Source: Nemania diffusa (Eukaryota; Ascomycota; Sordariomycetes; Xylariales; Xylariaceae). From it: a stretch of 64,000 nucleotides of DNA. Shown here one piece after another: positions 1 to 11,618 of the stretch. A model generated the notes under the pieces. That model did no database searches, had not been told where the DNA came from, and saw only the letters and a program-made list of their open reading frames with translations. The stretch covers positions 2,046,001-2,110,000 of the forward strand of contig JBBPUQ010000001.1 of assembly GCA_038501195.1 (NCBI GenBank). The letters are read 5' to 3'. The position numbers and the translations under genes are program-made. The number at the start of each line of letters is the position of its first letter. Position 1 is the first letter of the stretch.

Positions 1-935
1 AATATATAGAGAAATGGATGTGAGAAGTGTGAAGAAGGAGGCGGATAATGAGAAAGGATTGGTGAAAATTCTGAGGGTGAATTAGAGAGGAACAACTACG
101 AGTAAAACACATACCGTCCTGTATTTACCAAATAGTCTCGAGTGCCTTATTTGTTATTCTTATCGACTATACCACGACTACCTCCTAGCGAGGAGTAATT
201 ATGTACCACATATTTTGCCGCCCTATAAGGAATAATAAGACTATGGAGATCCAATTAGAAGGAGAAGGAGTGGTCGTTGTGATTGTTTTTATCGTGTATA
301 ACGCTACACCACGCTAAATGGGTTGTTTCAGAGCGGCCCGAAGCATTAAAGAATTTACAAAGGGATGAGGGAAAAAAAATAAGGTATATACATGCCCCTC
401 GAGGCCTCTACCGCCATTGTCTTAGATGTGAGGGAGAGGGCAAAACCATATGTATTGTATCATAGATATTGAGCGGGTGATACTAGAAGAATGGAAATTC
501 TTAGGGCTATACACCCGCTACCCAGAGGTTATTCAGTTTGAGTTTCAAATAATCATGGCCAGTATATAAACATAAGGGACGTTTATCGGGAAAATAATGC
601 AGGGTTGTAATCCTTGGTTTTTGTTCTATTCAGTAGTATAAGGCCACTTTGCGTGACTGAGCTCTTCTATTTTTATAAAGAGGTCTGCTTTAACTCAACT
701 TTTGTTTGATAAGGCACCGGGACCGAATACCTTCAAATGTAGAAGTACGCTTCCAAATCCCGCCAACCCTAGATGCATATATCGTAAAATTTTCCGAAGC
801 CAACGCCTAGCAATGCATAAACCACCCAAATCCCACATTGTTGTGCCTCGCAGGAATACACAGCATGAAAAAAGATGGGCGACACAGTGATTTGTCCTAA
901 ACTCCCTAAACCACGTAGATCCTGCCACTTTGCCA
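1..935. other. AT-rich spacer at left edge, no gene supported
   Basis: This stretch is AT-rich and shows only short open frames of 60-90 codons with no recognisable domain, no convincing splice-linked exons and no RNA gene. It lies downstream (3') of the Tma17-like gene, whose stop is at 936, so it contains at least that gene's 3' untranslated region. Nothing else could be assigned. Confidence 0.5.
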
Positions 936-1526
936 TTATAAATGCATGCCGCCATCTGGATCCTGCTCGTCATCCTCGGGTGGTATGCGGTTCATGAGTT
1001 CCCTAAGCAATTCATCGTCGCCACGTATCGTGCCCGTCTGAAACGTGCCATCCCGCCAAGCCTCGTGCTGGGGTTCCGCGCTCTGGCCGTGGCCATTAAC
1101 TGTAGTCGTCGCGGCAGTCGACGCCTCATCCTCGCGTGCGGCGCCATCTCCCGCATTCTCCGGCGCTGCTGCCGCAGCCGCCTCCTCGTCAGTCGTGCCC
1201 TGGAACTCCCGCCAGCTCAGGCCCCGCCCCTCGACCTCGGCGCGTATCAGCGCGATGCGCTCCTGCATGCGCGCGATGACGGCTTCGTTCTCGGCGATGG
1301 CGTCCTTGCAGTCTTGGTCCGGCTCGCCGGCGCCGCTGGCGTTGCCCTGCTGGTCTAGCGTCGGCTTCGTGCCTTCGGCGAAGGGCTTCAGCTCCGCGTT
1401 CGAGTAGTCGAGGTGGGCTATGGAGTTGCGCAGCTCGAGGACTTTCAAGGCGAGGGAGCTGGCGGGTAGATCTTTTAGCGCGTCGACGAAGCGGGCTGGG
1501 GATATAGGCTGGGTCTCGGACGACAT
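936..1526 (-). CDS. Tma17/Adc17-like proteasome assembly chaperone
   Basis: Single-exon frame of 196 aa beginning at the methionine of MSSETQPISP; an upstream start 11 codons earlier is possible but the shorter form matches the family better. Residues about 5-50 read as an N-terminal helix ending in the motif NSIAHLDYSNAEL, and residues about 70-105 hold a second helix with IAENEAVIARMQERI. This two-helix pattern resembles yeast Tma17 (Adc17), whose N-terminus has NSINHLQRSN and a later ENE...R segment. In yeast the protein is a cytosolic stress-induced chaperone that helps pair the Rpt6 and Rpt3 ATPases during 19S base assembly. The second half is an Ala/Glu/Asp-rich, low-complexity extension absent from the yeast protein. 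The gene is GC-rich, so several spurious frames overlap it on the plus strand. The family assignment is from pattern recall and is good but not certain. Confidence 0.7.
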   Translation of the reverse strand: MSSETQPISPARFVDALKDLPASSLALKVLELRNSIAHLDYSNAELKPFAEGTKPTLDQQGNASGAGEPDQDCKDAIAENEAVIARMQERIALIRAEVEGRGLSWREFQGTTDEEAAAAAAPENAGDGAAREDEASTAATTTVNGHGQSAEPQHEAWRDGTFQTGTIRGDDELLRELMNRIPPEDDEQDPDGGMHL

Positions 1527-2094
1527 GGCTGGAAATGACTTGCGAGTTTGCTGATTCACCGATGGACGGGTAATTTCTAGCTGGGATGGGTGGATGGGAA
1601 GGTGGCAGAGTCGGTTTGTTTGATGGTATTGGTGTCTCTAGGCAGGCAGATATGCTCACGTAATGTGTAAGTGCAAGCTTCTTGGTGGGGTTTAATTGAT
1701 ACCTATCTAGGTAGGTACCTAGACTACAGTGGATAGCTACCAGGTAATCTAAGGAGCTCGGGTCATTATCTAGTCCCCTGTCTTGGAGGGGTAGCATTAG
1801 GTAATTATCCCTACCTTGATACATATTTGATAGATCACACCGATAGTCGGCCCAACACGACTACTATCAGAAAGATCGACAATCCTCACTTGTGGAGCCG
1901 ATGTTGGTTCTCTCCATGTCTCTGAAAGGAAGGTCAATGATGCGATATAAACCCTGCATCCCGGCATCTCTTTAAACCCGTTCGTGAATTGGTGATTAAC
2001 TTGAGCGTGCTAATAATGATCATTGAAAGCGAAACCACTTCATAAAAGTAGCCCAACTTAATAAATTCTATTGGCTACTTACTTAGTTTGATGG
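1527..2094. promoter_or_regulatory. Divergent intergenic region with GGTAGGTACCTA motif
   Basis: This is the shared upstream region of the divergently transcribed Tma17-like gene and the M20 peptidase gene. It contains a TAGGTAGGTACCTAG-type run near 1707-1721, one of many such palindromic tracts in this window. No TATA element could be assigned with confidence. Confidence 0.4.
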
Positions 2095-4042
2095 TTGCTA
2101 TTACATTTTCTTCCGAATCATTCGCGACTGTATGAATCCTCGGCGTGGGCGATGATGCTTCCGCTTGCTTTAGCCGCGAGCGTTTTGCCTTACTATGCTC
2201 TTGCTCTGACCGAACTTCACGACACCGCCCATATTGATTTCGAGGAGCGCGAAGCCAGCCAGTTCAAATGCGAACTCCCGCCTTCGATAGACCCTTCTAG
2301 CGATGGTCTACCAGCGGCAAGAGACATTTTCTCTAGTGAGGAAGCCTTGAATCTCCAAGTCGAAAGACACTCGGCGATCGTTAGCATTCCCACCGTCTCA
2401 TACGATGACAATGGCGAGCCATTGGAAGATCCACGATGGGAGGTGTTTTATACCCTACATGAAAAACTTGAATCCTTATACCCAAATGTGTAGGTCTGGC
2501 TCCAATAATGGGCCCGACTTTTGTTGACATTGAGATTGTAGTCATCGTCGAATGGATCGCAAGAAAATAAATACACTGGGTCTAGTATATACAATTAAAG
2601 GGACGGATTCGTCCCTCAAACCACTATTCCTTGCAGCCCACCAAGATGTCGTTCCTGTCCCGGATGATTCTGCGTGGTCGTATCCTCCCTTTTCCGGCCA
2701 CTTTGATGGTCGGTTCCTCTGGGGCCGAGGAGCATCCGACGACAAGAATAGCTTGACCGCGGCCATCTCAGCTCTTGAAGAATTGCTGGCGAACCCGAGC
2801 TGGATACCGAAACGAACCATCATATTTGCCCTTGGTTTTGATGAAGAGTGTTCCGGACGTCGCGGTGCCGGCACGATTGGACCATACCTAGAGAGCTTAT
2901 ATGGGCCTAACTCGATGGCATTGATACTTGACGAGGGCGGCATGGGACTGGAGCTTATTGGAAATGATACTCTATGTGAGCGAACCAGAAAAATCTTCGT
3001 TAAACATAGCCTAACAAGAGTGCAGACGCACTGCCTGCCGTTATGGAAAAGGGCCATGTGGATATTTGGATCGAATTGCATGTCAATGGAGGCCACTCAT
3101 CTACGCCGTTCCCTCATACGGGCATTGGGATTGTTTCCGAGATAGTGACGCAACTGGAGGCTCATCCTTGGAAGCCTAAACTCATCGAGGGTTCACCCAT
3201 TCATAAACACTTCGTTTGCCAGGCGGAATACTCGCCAGATTCGGCACCGAAGATAACTAAGTTGATAAGGAAAGGTGACTTAAAGAGGTTGGCCAAGGAA
3301 CTTGCCACAATTGACCGTTCAACACACTACCGCCTGCAGACCTCGCAAGCCGTCGACTATTTCATTGGGGGAGTTAAGATCAACGCGATGCCTGAATACA
3401 TCAAAATTGGTGTAAACCACCGCATTGCGCCCCAAGATTCAGTCCCCGCAGTCAAGGCTAATATTCTCAAACAGATCAAGCCTATCGTTAAGAAGTTCGG
3501 CTTGACAGTCAAAGCTTTTGAAGGCGAAGAGCACAATCCTGATTTTGAGTTTAGCGAGAGCTTTGACGATGGAGATATTGCCCCAATGTACGAGGTCGAT
3601 TACAACGGCACCCTTGTGCTCACGTCGACCCAGCCGACACACGTCACGCCAATATCGCCTACGACCGGAGGAGTCTGGGAAGTTTTCTCAGGGACGGTTC
3701 AGCACACCTTCGCATTTGACGGGGGTAAGGTCGTGCCGGTGGGCGAGCTGATGACCGGAAATACCGACACGCGACATTACCTTAGTAAGTGAAATTGATG
3801 TTCTGGGACACGGGCATAAAGGTGGAAAAGCTGACTCTCTCGACACAGACCTTACTCCTAATATCTATCGGTGGACGCCGTCGCGCCCAGGCCAGACGTT
3901 AAACATCCACACGGTTGATGAGAGGGTTGATATGGAGAATCATATGGAGATTTTGAGTTTCTACTACGACTTGATTAGGAACTTTGATGCTTCGAAGGTC
4001 TCCTCGACTGAAGAGACGACTGACGAGATTGGCGAGCTTTGA
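2095..4042 (+). CDS. M20 family carboxypeptidase S (Cps1-like)
   Basis: Four exons, 2095-2489, 2542-2975, 3026-3784 and 3849-4042, join to 593 aa, close to the roughly 580 aa usual for the family. Introns are 50-64 nt with GTAGGT, GTGAGC and GTAAGT donors, and the second has a CTAAC branch point. Zinc-site landmarks of clan MH are in order: AHQDVVPV (His165, Asp167), WGRGASDDKNS, DEECSGRRGA and HVNGGHSSTPFPHTG. The C-terminus has NLTPNIYRW, matching the end of the domain. In yeast Cps1 is a vacuolar, zinc-dependent carboxypeptidase that releases amino acids from peptides with glycine in the penultimate position. The N-terminus is hydrophobic, either a signal peptide or an anchor; the second start at 2152 (MMLPLALAAS) gives a cleaner signal sequence and may be the true one. 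All reading frames are intact across the joins. Confidence 0.9.
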
Positions 4043-4467
4043 TCGCCCCCTTCTTAGTTTTTGGTAGAGGGTGTGAGATTAGTTGCTAGCAATTATTAGA
4101 TCCTTAGAATGGTAAATAGCCGTAGAGATACAAAGCTATTTAGTATAATCCAAGAGTCTTAGCTAAACTTCTGTACTACAATGTTTACGAGATTATGTAG
4201 GTAGCTACTAAGTACCTCCTAAGCTACGGAGCGGTCTTACAGTACCTACAGCGCCGTACCTACAGTAGGTGCCAGCTATGCTATGTGGACCCACATCGGC
4301 CCGCCGTCGCAAAACCCCCCATGTGCCCAAGAAATTCTTGCCGATGCAACTTCGAGCTGTCGTCTTAACCTTCAACCCACTTCGTGACTTGCCATGCGCC
4401 AGTCCCCTCTTTTCTGTTTGTGAGAGAGACACGTGCCCTCGAGACGCGATGGTATAATTGGACTACC
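4043..4467. other. Intergenic spacer with GTACCTAC-type repeats
   Basis: Short spacer between the carboxypeptidase and the rhomboid gene, both on the plus strand. Between about 4197 and 4273 there are repeated TAGGTA and GTACCTAC elements in both orientations. It must include the 3' end of the peptidase transcript and the rhomboid promoter. No gene is visible. Confidence 0.4.
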
Positions 4468-6177
4468 ATGCCGATTCTTCCTTTTCCTACTCCGTTGTCC
4501 AGCTTTCACATCGGTCTGCGAGCAGTCATTCGCGCCTCCGAGCCCTGCATAGCTTCCATCGCCGCCCCGACAGCTCGTGCTTTTTCGACAAGCCGGCCTC
4601 TTTCTAGAACATCATGTATCCAATATAGCACCTGGGGCGTCGCCCGCCCGTATAAATCCTCACTTCACCCGACGTCACGAAATCTAATACCGCAACGCCA
4701 TGTACGGACGATATTTACTTTCCGCGCCCTCACTCGTTACATTGATCTGCCCGGCTCGTACAGTGATGCCGAAGGCCTGCCTTTTAGAAGGGAAGATCTT
4801 ACGCAAAGGGAATCCAACAGTATATTTCCATCAAACATACCAGCACCGCGAGCCAATCTCTTGCTCAAGATTCTCCATGGCAGACGGGTCGCCGGAACGT
4901 TAGATGACCCTAGCCTCGCACGGAACACCAAGGAATTTAAAATCACGGATCAGAAAAGAGCTCTCGCATACCTGCGCGAACATATCCCGGTCGACGAAGT
5001 CCTCAATGCTGGATTGCGAGCTGAAGATGAGCTGAAAGCTATTGAAGAGCAGGGTAGCGCTGGCGAACAAATCGAAGAGGACGATATTGAAGCCCCAACA
5101 GGACGATTACCAAAGGAGCCAGGTAGCGACTCGCCGTATGGAATTAGTACCTTCGACCGCATCCGCGCCGCGAACATCGCAAAGCGTGAGGCCGAGGAGG
5201 CAAGGATAGAAGAGGAGCGAAGACTGCAGGAGGAAGAATTGGCCAAAGGAAATATCGGTACTCTACAGACCCAGCAAGAAAGACCGAGAGAAATAAGCCC
5301 ATTTCGAAAGAAATATATCGAGCGCGCTACCTCGGATCTTAAAGCGCCGCCCAAGATATCAGCCTGGCAACGCTTGTATCCTACCTTGGGATTTACTTTG
5401 TTGGTAATTGCTGGATCGATGGCCTTTGCTGTTCTGTACCAGGCACCTCCCGCATCGCGAAGACTCCTCCCGGACATCCCACCCGCGGCAGCGACGTGCT
5501 TAGTCTTGATGGCGGCAAATTTAGCAATCTGGGGCCTTTGGAAGTTCCCACCAGCATGGCCGCTCTTCAACAAGTATATGCTAGTGGTTGCAGCAACCCC
5601 AAGGCCGCTGCAAATTATCGGGGCCATGTTCTCTCACCACACTTTTGGCCATTTGATCAGCAATATGTTCACCCTATGGCTCTTTGGTACACGAGTGCAT
5701 GACGAGATTGGGCGCGGCAACTTTTTAGCCCTGTACTTCTCGTCCGGGGCCGTCGCATTCGCAGTTAGCCTGGCGAATTTCGTGCTGCGGCGGGATCTCG
5801 CCGGCACCTCGCTCGGAGCATCGGGCGCCATCTACGGAATCCTCACGGCGTTTTTCTGGATGCACAAGTTCGACGAGTTCAAGATCTTCGGCTACCCGCC
5901 GGATCCGATCTCGGGACCCCAGGGCCTCGGCTTCCTCGCCTTGATCTTGGGTATTCACGTCATGCCCTTGATCACGAAGGCCGGCCATGGCATCGATATA
6001 GCGTCCCATTTTGGGGGCATACTGGCGGGTGTATTGGGCATTGAGATTATCCGCTGGTACATGGATTACAAAGCCCAGGCACGCGCTGAGAGACTGAAGA
6101 ACATTGGTGCGCTTATCGAGGAAGGGGACATCTCACCGCCTGTTGTAGATACATCCTCATCATCGCCCTCTAAGTAA
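4468..6177 (+). CDS. Mitochondrial rhomboid protease (Pcp1/Rbd1-like)
   Basis: Single exon of 569 aa from the start MPILPFPTP; a longer frame opens at 4384 but its first 28 residues do not look like a presequence. Residues 1 to about 45 are Arg/Ser/Ala-rich and contain RAFSTSRP, a typical matrix-processing context. An acidic coiled segment (about 170-290) precedes the membrane domain. The rhomboid core has SHHTFGHLISNMF (His395, Asn399), the catalytic serine in GASGAIYG (Ser452) and the partner histidine in ASHFGGILAG (His514), with six to seven hydrophobic segments between about 305 and 540. The family cleaves membrane helices in the inner mitochondrial membrane; yeast Pcp1 processes Mgm1 and Ccp1. 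The length and long N-terminal domain fit the PARL/Pcp1 group rather than secretory-pathway rhomboids. Neighbouring genes give no functional hint. Confidence 0.9.
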   Translation: MPILPFPTPLSSFHIGLRAVIRASEPCIASIAAPTARAFSTSRPLSRTSCIQYSTWGVARPYKSSLHPTSRNLIPQRHVRTIFTFRALTRYIDLPGSYSDAEGLPFRREDLTQRESNSIFPSNIPAPRANLLLKILHGRRVAGTLDDPSLARNTKEFKITDQKRALAYLREHIPVDEVLNAGLRAEDELKAIEEQGSAGEQIEEDDIEAPTGRLPKEPGSDSPYGISTFDRIRAANIAKREAEEARIEEERRLQEEELAKGNIGTLQTQQERPREISPFRKKYIERATSDLKAPPKISAWQRLYPTLGFTLLVIAGSMAFAVLYQAPPASRRLLPDIPPAAATCLVLMAANLAIWGLWKFPPAWPLFNKYMLVVAATPRPLQIIGAMFSHHTFGHLISNMFTLWLFGTRVHDEIGRGNFLALYFSSGAVAFAVSLANFVLRRDLAGTSLGASGAIYGILTAFFWMHKFDEFKIFGYPPDPISGPQGLGFLALILGIHVMPLITKAGHGIDIASHFGGILAGVLGIEIIRWYMDYKAQARAERLKNIGALIEEGDISPPVVDTSSSSPSK

Positions 6178-7961
6178 TGATGTGTATTTAGTTGATGTAT
6201 GTAGGTACCCTAGTGTTGGATAGGCTACTACTACATTGGTTGCTTACCCGCATGTATATATTAACCGAGACTTGTATCGTCTCACATGCGCTGCATATAA
6301 ATAAACCTGCTGATTCCTCCTGACGGGACCTGTCATTCTGATTAATATACTGTACTACTGGTGAATATTCTCTGAAAAAGCTCGTGGTTCAACTTCAATG
6401 GCCAGATTCGGTACACCTCGTGTGCATGTACGTACAGCCTCACAGAGGCTGGTGCAGAGCGGACGCGTAAAGGTGTGTGGTGTGTGGTGTGTGTGTGTGG
6501 TGCAAATTGGCTCGGGATTAGCTGCTTGGCGAGCGACGCCGTCCCGTACGATATCGTCGTCGGGGTCGTGCGACCCATACAACGTCACCTGCCTGCAGTT
6601 AGGCGAGCCACCAGCACGCTCGCGAGGCTATGTTTCGGCATGGAAATGCCGTCCGTTCCTTAGTACATCTCCAGCCCCGTCCCACCTTAGCACTGCGGGC
6701 TGCCTAGATTTGCAGGTAGGTATGATGTAGGTGTGCGAATACCCATATTGCGGGTTGGCTATTACCTCATACCGAGCGATCTGTCGGCGCTATGTAGAGG
6801 GCCCTCTCCTTGGAAAAAACGTGCGACGACTCGATGGGGTAAGGAAATTAACAAGCTACTATCGTGAGGTGGGTTTGCTGAACCCCTTGTTTGTTTCGGG
6901 GGCTCAAGGGTGATCCTGGGAGGGATCTCATGTTTGTAAGTATACAGCGTAGCATTCGCCCACTGCACATACTATATACCCACTAGTGTGTACTTGGGTC
7001 TGCAGGTTCCTAAGTTAGTTTCTTCATCAACGACAAGTCTAGGGAAAAGAATGACGGATGATCTAGATACATAGTGTAGGTTATGTGGAAGCTGAGGGCC
7101 ACTAGTATGGCGGTAGTGTGATCTGCAAATGCTCGTCACATCGAAATGATCATAGAGGGATAAGTGTTAGTCGTTATCTGAGCACAGATAAACAGATAAT
7201 ACATATGTAATTGGCTTTTAGGTTGGTGGCTACCTACATGTTTGGATATTTCTGAAACATATACACTAAATAATACTGTCCATGGGAATTGCAGGTAACA
7301 GGTTCCTTTATGACGGGTTCCCCAAGTACGTGTAGGTACTTCCTATAGATATAGCTATACTTGTTTGCACGTCGAGCTGTAGGTACCCCTCGATGAGAGA
7401 GCCGTTGCCGTGGTCCGGCCTCGACCAATAGCTCATTTTGATATAAATATAAATCGGGTCTCGTCATTCTCAGCCAAAGCTGGTTTCGGTCGATTTTGTC
7501 TTGGCGTACGTCTGGTCCCCTGCTATGCAATTCGAGCTCCATGTTCGAAGCTCCAGAATTCCATCCAGGAGGTACCTCCTTACACGCGCTAAGTTAGTAC
7601 CAACCCAGGTACATATATGTATGTAATATGGTAGGTACCTATTGTAAGAAAAAAAAGAGGCAGCCGGAAGGTAGGCACAACGTCTCCCAGTCCTACAACA
7701 CTGCAGCGAGGACCGACGCCTTTGCCATCTGCGCCTGCAGCTCTCTCTCATCCTCGATCTTAATAAGCATCTTGCTCTGTTGAAATCGGATGCTTCGCGT
7801 CCTCTAGAATAGGTGTCAGGGGTCTTCTAGAGCTTCGAGACTCGCGTGTTCACTTGTCTAATTTGTTATTGTCCCTGCTGACAGCTTTTGTCCACTACCT
7901 ATTATAATAATTCTTTGAATACTTGGAATAGTATCGCTTTTAATTTTAAATAGGCGCTACA
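6178..7961. other. 1.8-kb spacer with GT repeat and palindromic GGTACC tracts
   Basis: No open frame here resembles a protein; the longest is about 110 codons and overlaps a (GT)n/TGTGG simple repeat at about 6474-6506. GTAGGTACC-like motifs occur near 6201, 7334, 7379, 7569 and 7631. The end of the spacer must be the promoter of the PhoD-like gene. I see no RNA gene. Confidence 0.4.
6474..6506. repeat. GT-rich microsatellite
   Basis: An imperfect tandem run of GTGTG and GTGTGGT units lies within non-coding DNA. It explains the long overlapping open frames on both strands around 6340-6730, which are therefore not genes. Confidence 0.6.
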
Positions 7962-10545
7962 ATGGCTCACAGTCAACAAGAATCCCTCGATATGGACGAA
8001 GATCCTCGGAACCCGTACGCATCAGCCAACAAGTGGCGACACCAAGAATCATCCTCCTTTGCACGCGCCGCCCTTGCCCGAGATGCCAACTCGACTGGCA
8101 GTTCGAGAGACCTGTCTGATTTCCTGAACGCTTCGAGGGTCGAGCCCAGTAGACCGGCAACGAACGGCGACGGTACCGGAGCCGCGTATAAGCCAATTGT
8201 CATTGGGGATGTGGACGGAGCTGTCGATGATGCTGCTGCGCATGATGGGAAGGAGGTTATATGTGGCCCCTTGCTAAACTACCGGCGCATGGAGGACAAT
8301 GCGTGGTACGGAAGTGTATTAGTGGTTACAAGAGGCGGCGGCAAGACGCAGGCCTTCCAACCTACGCTTCGTCTTGGGCGTGTAGAGTTGGCTAGTGATC
8401 AGTCAGGCCTCTTGTCGGACCGTGCCCCCGTCGATGCGGCCGAGGCGGTGCGCGAGAACGGTGCGAGCCCCGTCCAAAGCAACCACGGAATCGATGTCGC
8501 CGCTGTATGCCTGTACTCTGACCCTCGAGTTACTTTCTGGACTTTCCCTCTCACCTGTGATATGGCCGACACCGAGACAAAATGGGCCTATTCCATTACC
8601 GATGTACGATATAAGAGCACCACGAAACCCACAACCAACTACTTCTTCATTCCCGCCATAGACGAATCGATGCGCATGATGTTCCACTCCTGCAATGGAT
8701 TCAGTGTAGGGACGGACGAGGATGCTTGGAGCGGGCCTGCCCTGTGGAATGATGTAATGAGGAGCCATGCCAAGGTGCCCTTTCACGTCATGATTGGTGG
8801 CGGTGATCAAATCTACAACGATGGAATCAGAGTGTCTGGGCCGCTCCGTGAATGGACTGAAATCGGCAACCCTAAGAAGCGCAGAGACTACCCCTTTCCT
8901 GAAAAGCTGCGGAAAGCCTGCGACGACTACTATTTAAATAACTACCTTCGGTGGTACTCTACCGAGCCATTCGCCGCCGCCAACGGCCAAATACCACAGC
9001 TAAATATCTGGGATGACCACGACATCATTGATGGGTTTGGTTCGTATGTAGACGAGTTTATGAGGTGCGATGTGTTTCGGGGCATTGGCGGTACCGCGCA
9101 TAAGTACTATGTGCTCTTTCAACATCACATCGCACCGCCCCTTTCTACGTACACTACAGATGCGCCACAAACTATGGAGGCTGGCGGGCTGGCAGACCAG
9201 ACCCAGCTTGTCAATACATATGTCAGGCCAAGGGACACAGTCGAGCCCTGTTATATCATTGGTAGTAAGCCAGGACCATATGTTGCAGAGCAGTCAATGA
9301 ACATGTTCGCGAAGCTTGGCGCGCGAATTGCCTTTATGGGCATCGATGCACGTACCGAGCGTACACGACATCAGGTCAATTATCCCGAGACCTATGATCT
9401 GATCTTTAGTCGCGTACAATCTGAATTGAGGGCGGCTGCTAGTGCTGGGCGTCCCTTTAGACATTTAATATTGCTCCTAGGAATTCCGATTGCCTACCCT
9501 GTAAGACTTGTTCAGCTAATATTGGTATAAGAAAGTATTGATTGACTCCTTCTCTAGCGGTTGACCTGGCTTGAAAATATCTTCTCTAGCCCGATTATAG
9601 CTCCAATCAAGTTTATGAACCGACGGTTTGGTTTCGGTAAGACTCACGCTTCTTTGACTAATCTATTGTGCTACTCAGCTGATACATGCTATTTTAGGAG
9701 GAGGCGTGTTCAACCACTTCGACGGGAGTGTCGATCTTCTGGACGATTTGGATGATCATTACACAGCTAGAACGCACAAAAAGGAAAGAAACGCCTTAGT
9801 CGAGCGACTTCAAGACCTTTGTGCCGAGTTCTCTGTCCGCCTTACCATCCTCGGAGGCGACGTTCACTTGGCAGCTCTTGGACGTTTCTACTCCAACCCT
9901 AACTTGCATATTCCCATTGAGGAAGATCACCGGTACATGGTCAACGTCGTTTCTTCAGCTATTGTGAACAAACCGCCACCGAGTGCGATTGCAAACTTAC
10001 TTGCAAGCCGCAACAAGATCCATCACCTAAACGCGGATACCGACGAGACTTTGATGAATCTTTTTGATAAGGACCCTGGCAACTCTACTAAGACCCGAGG
10101 TTCTAATCATGTCACGATGCCTAGCCGCAATTATGCTGTATTAACAGAAAACTCTCCAAATAACCCTGGTATACCCGCAAACGGACAGCCGGAACAAGCT
10201 GCTGAAGAGGCGGCGGCAAGTGCCTTTGATGGCAAGGATGGTCACTCGTATTTGCATGCTGGCGAGCACGGGGCTGGCACGCAGCATAAGGCTTCACAGC
10301 TCGAGACACATGGCAAGAATAACGACGGGTCGCTAGACTGCTGTATACGTGTGGAGATTAACCAACACGACAAGGAAGGCCGGACAGAGCCTTACGGGCT
10401 CACAATCCCAGCGCTCAACTATGAGGCCGGGAAGTATGGGACTAATGTACACCACAGGCTAGCGCTGCGGCATCGTAGCCGACCTGGGACTGCGGTTAGC
10501 ACAGCACCCCCGAGCACTCAGTCGGCACCGGAGCCCCACCACTAG
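7962..10545 (+). CDS. PhoD-like metallophosphatase domain protein
   Basis: Three exons, 7962-9500, 9558-9636 and 9698-10545, give 821 aa. Both introns (57 and 61 nt) have GTAAGA donors and conserve the frame: PIAYP joins RLTWLENIF, and RRFGFG joins GGVFNHFD. The first 60-80 residues are polar and carry no signal peptide, so the protein is probably intracellular. The metallophosphatase core shows IGGGDQIYNDG, WDDHDIIDGFG and ILGGDVHLAALG in order, which are metal-binding blocks of the PhoD group. A polar, probably disordered tail follows after about residue 690. Fungal proteins of this layout have been described as PhoD-like phosphatases, and their substrate is not established from sequence. 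The core is complete, with no missing metal ligand that I can see. Confidence 0.88.
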
Positions 10546-11618
10546 GAGATGGCTGGGAGGATACCCCGGTGCGGATGTTTGCATTTGCGCAGCACTGGCA
10601 CTAGACGGGAATGGAGCTGTTTGCATTTCTCGGATCGAGTCAAGTTTTAATTATTCATTTTCACTTGTTTTGCTCACCTCCCTTATACCCCGTCAGAAAC
10701 AGGATCGATATGGTCTCAAGGAACGATGAAGACAAAAGACGAAAGACAGAAGACTTATAGTTGATTGATGTCAGATGACTTTACGATACCCAAGCAGGTT
10801 TCCAAAAGGGTCATGGTGCATGCTGCATATGCTATATGCATCGCTATCTTGTACAGTACTGTATAGGTTGTATCCTCTAATTGGGTTATGACGGGTGCGA
10901 ATTGTCATGAATATTTGTAAAGCAGCACATGCCGTTTCCGTCTACTGTGATCAATAGGGATATTCAACACGTATCTTATTAATAAAGACTATCTAGGTAT
11001 ACCACCTATCCATACTTTCAATTCGGTTATTCGAGTTATTCGAGTTATTGCGCGTTTATACGGTCTGAATTCTGCGGACAGGGTATCAGCAGACTTGCAG
11101 ACCTGCAGACCCATCTTAGCTCACCGACCGCACCCAGGACATGAACGAATCTGAGTAGCGACATTTCTAGCCAAAGTCCGAGGTCGGGATTGCTATTACA
11201 TGTTAGAGTTTCCCTGATTGGCTCTCGTGAGGCTCTTTCCTCGATCTACGTAAAATGCCCCGCAGCCAGGCCCCTCCAGCAGCGAGTAATTAAGTCTTAT
11301 GCCGCAGCAAAGCGAGCACACCTCGCTGTCGTCGCATAGCAACTCTACTAACCGAGTAATTGTAGCCGACCTGGCTTCCTTTCTTCGGCCATTGAAGCCG
11401 CAAAACCTGCCATTTATGAAGCTTGTACGCCCAGGTGCATTGGAGATTCAATTGAGTTTTACCGGCGTTGCAATCATTTGACAGACTAGGTACAGCTGTC
11501 TTCCTACCGAAGTACTCGTTCTTTTTGTAACAGAGCACCACCCTCCCTTATACTACCAAGTTAACCGTCGATATTGCGTTAAATTCACCCCTGCGTTTAA
11601 TATACCATATTGGCCACA
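10546..11618. other. Intergenic spacer, no gene supported
   Basis: One kilobase between the PhoD-like and P5C dehydrogenase genes, both plus strand. Short frames on either strand (60-83 codons) have no domain or exon continuity. A small direct repeat TTCGAGTTATTCGAGTTATT occurs near 11030. The last few hundred bases form the promoter and leader of the dehydrogenase. Confidence 0.4.

Noticed and set aside
942..1407. Overlapping plus-strand frames of 138 and 120 codons
   Set aside because: They are shadows of the GC-rich Tma17-like gene on the minus strand and have no domain of their own.
1189..1824. 211-codon minus-strand frame extending upstream of the Tma17-like gene
   Set aside because: It runs through the promoter in a different frame and becomes Arg-rich shadow sequence over the real gene.
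2976..3025. Frameshift in the carboxypeptidase gene
   Set aside because: The frame change is a 50-nt intron with donor GTGAGC, branch point CTAAC and acceptor GCAG, giving NDTLYALPAVMEKG.
6342..6730. Several 77-110-codon frames on both strands
   Set aside because: They are produced by a GT-rich simple repeat and its complement (TTHTHHT-like peptide), not by coding selection.
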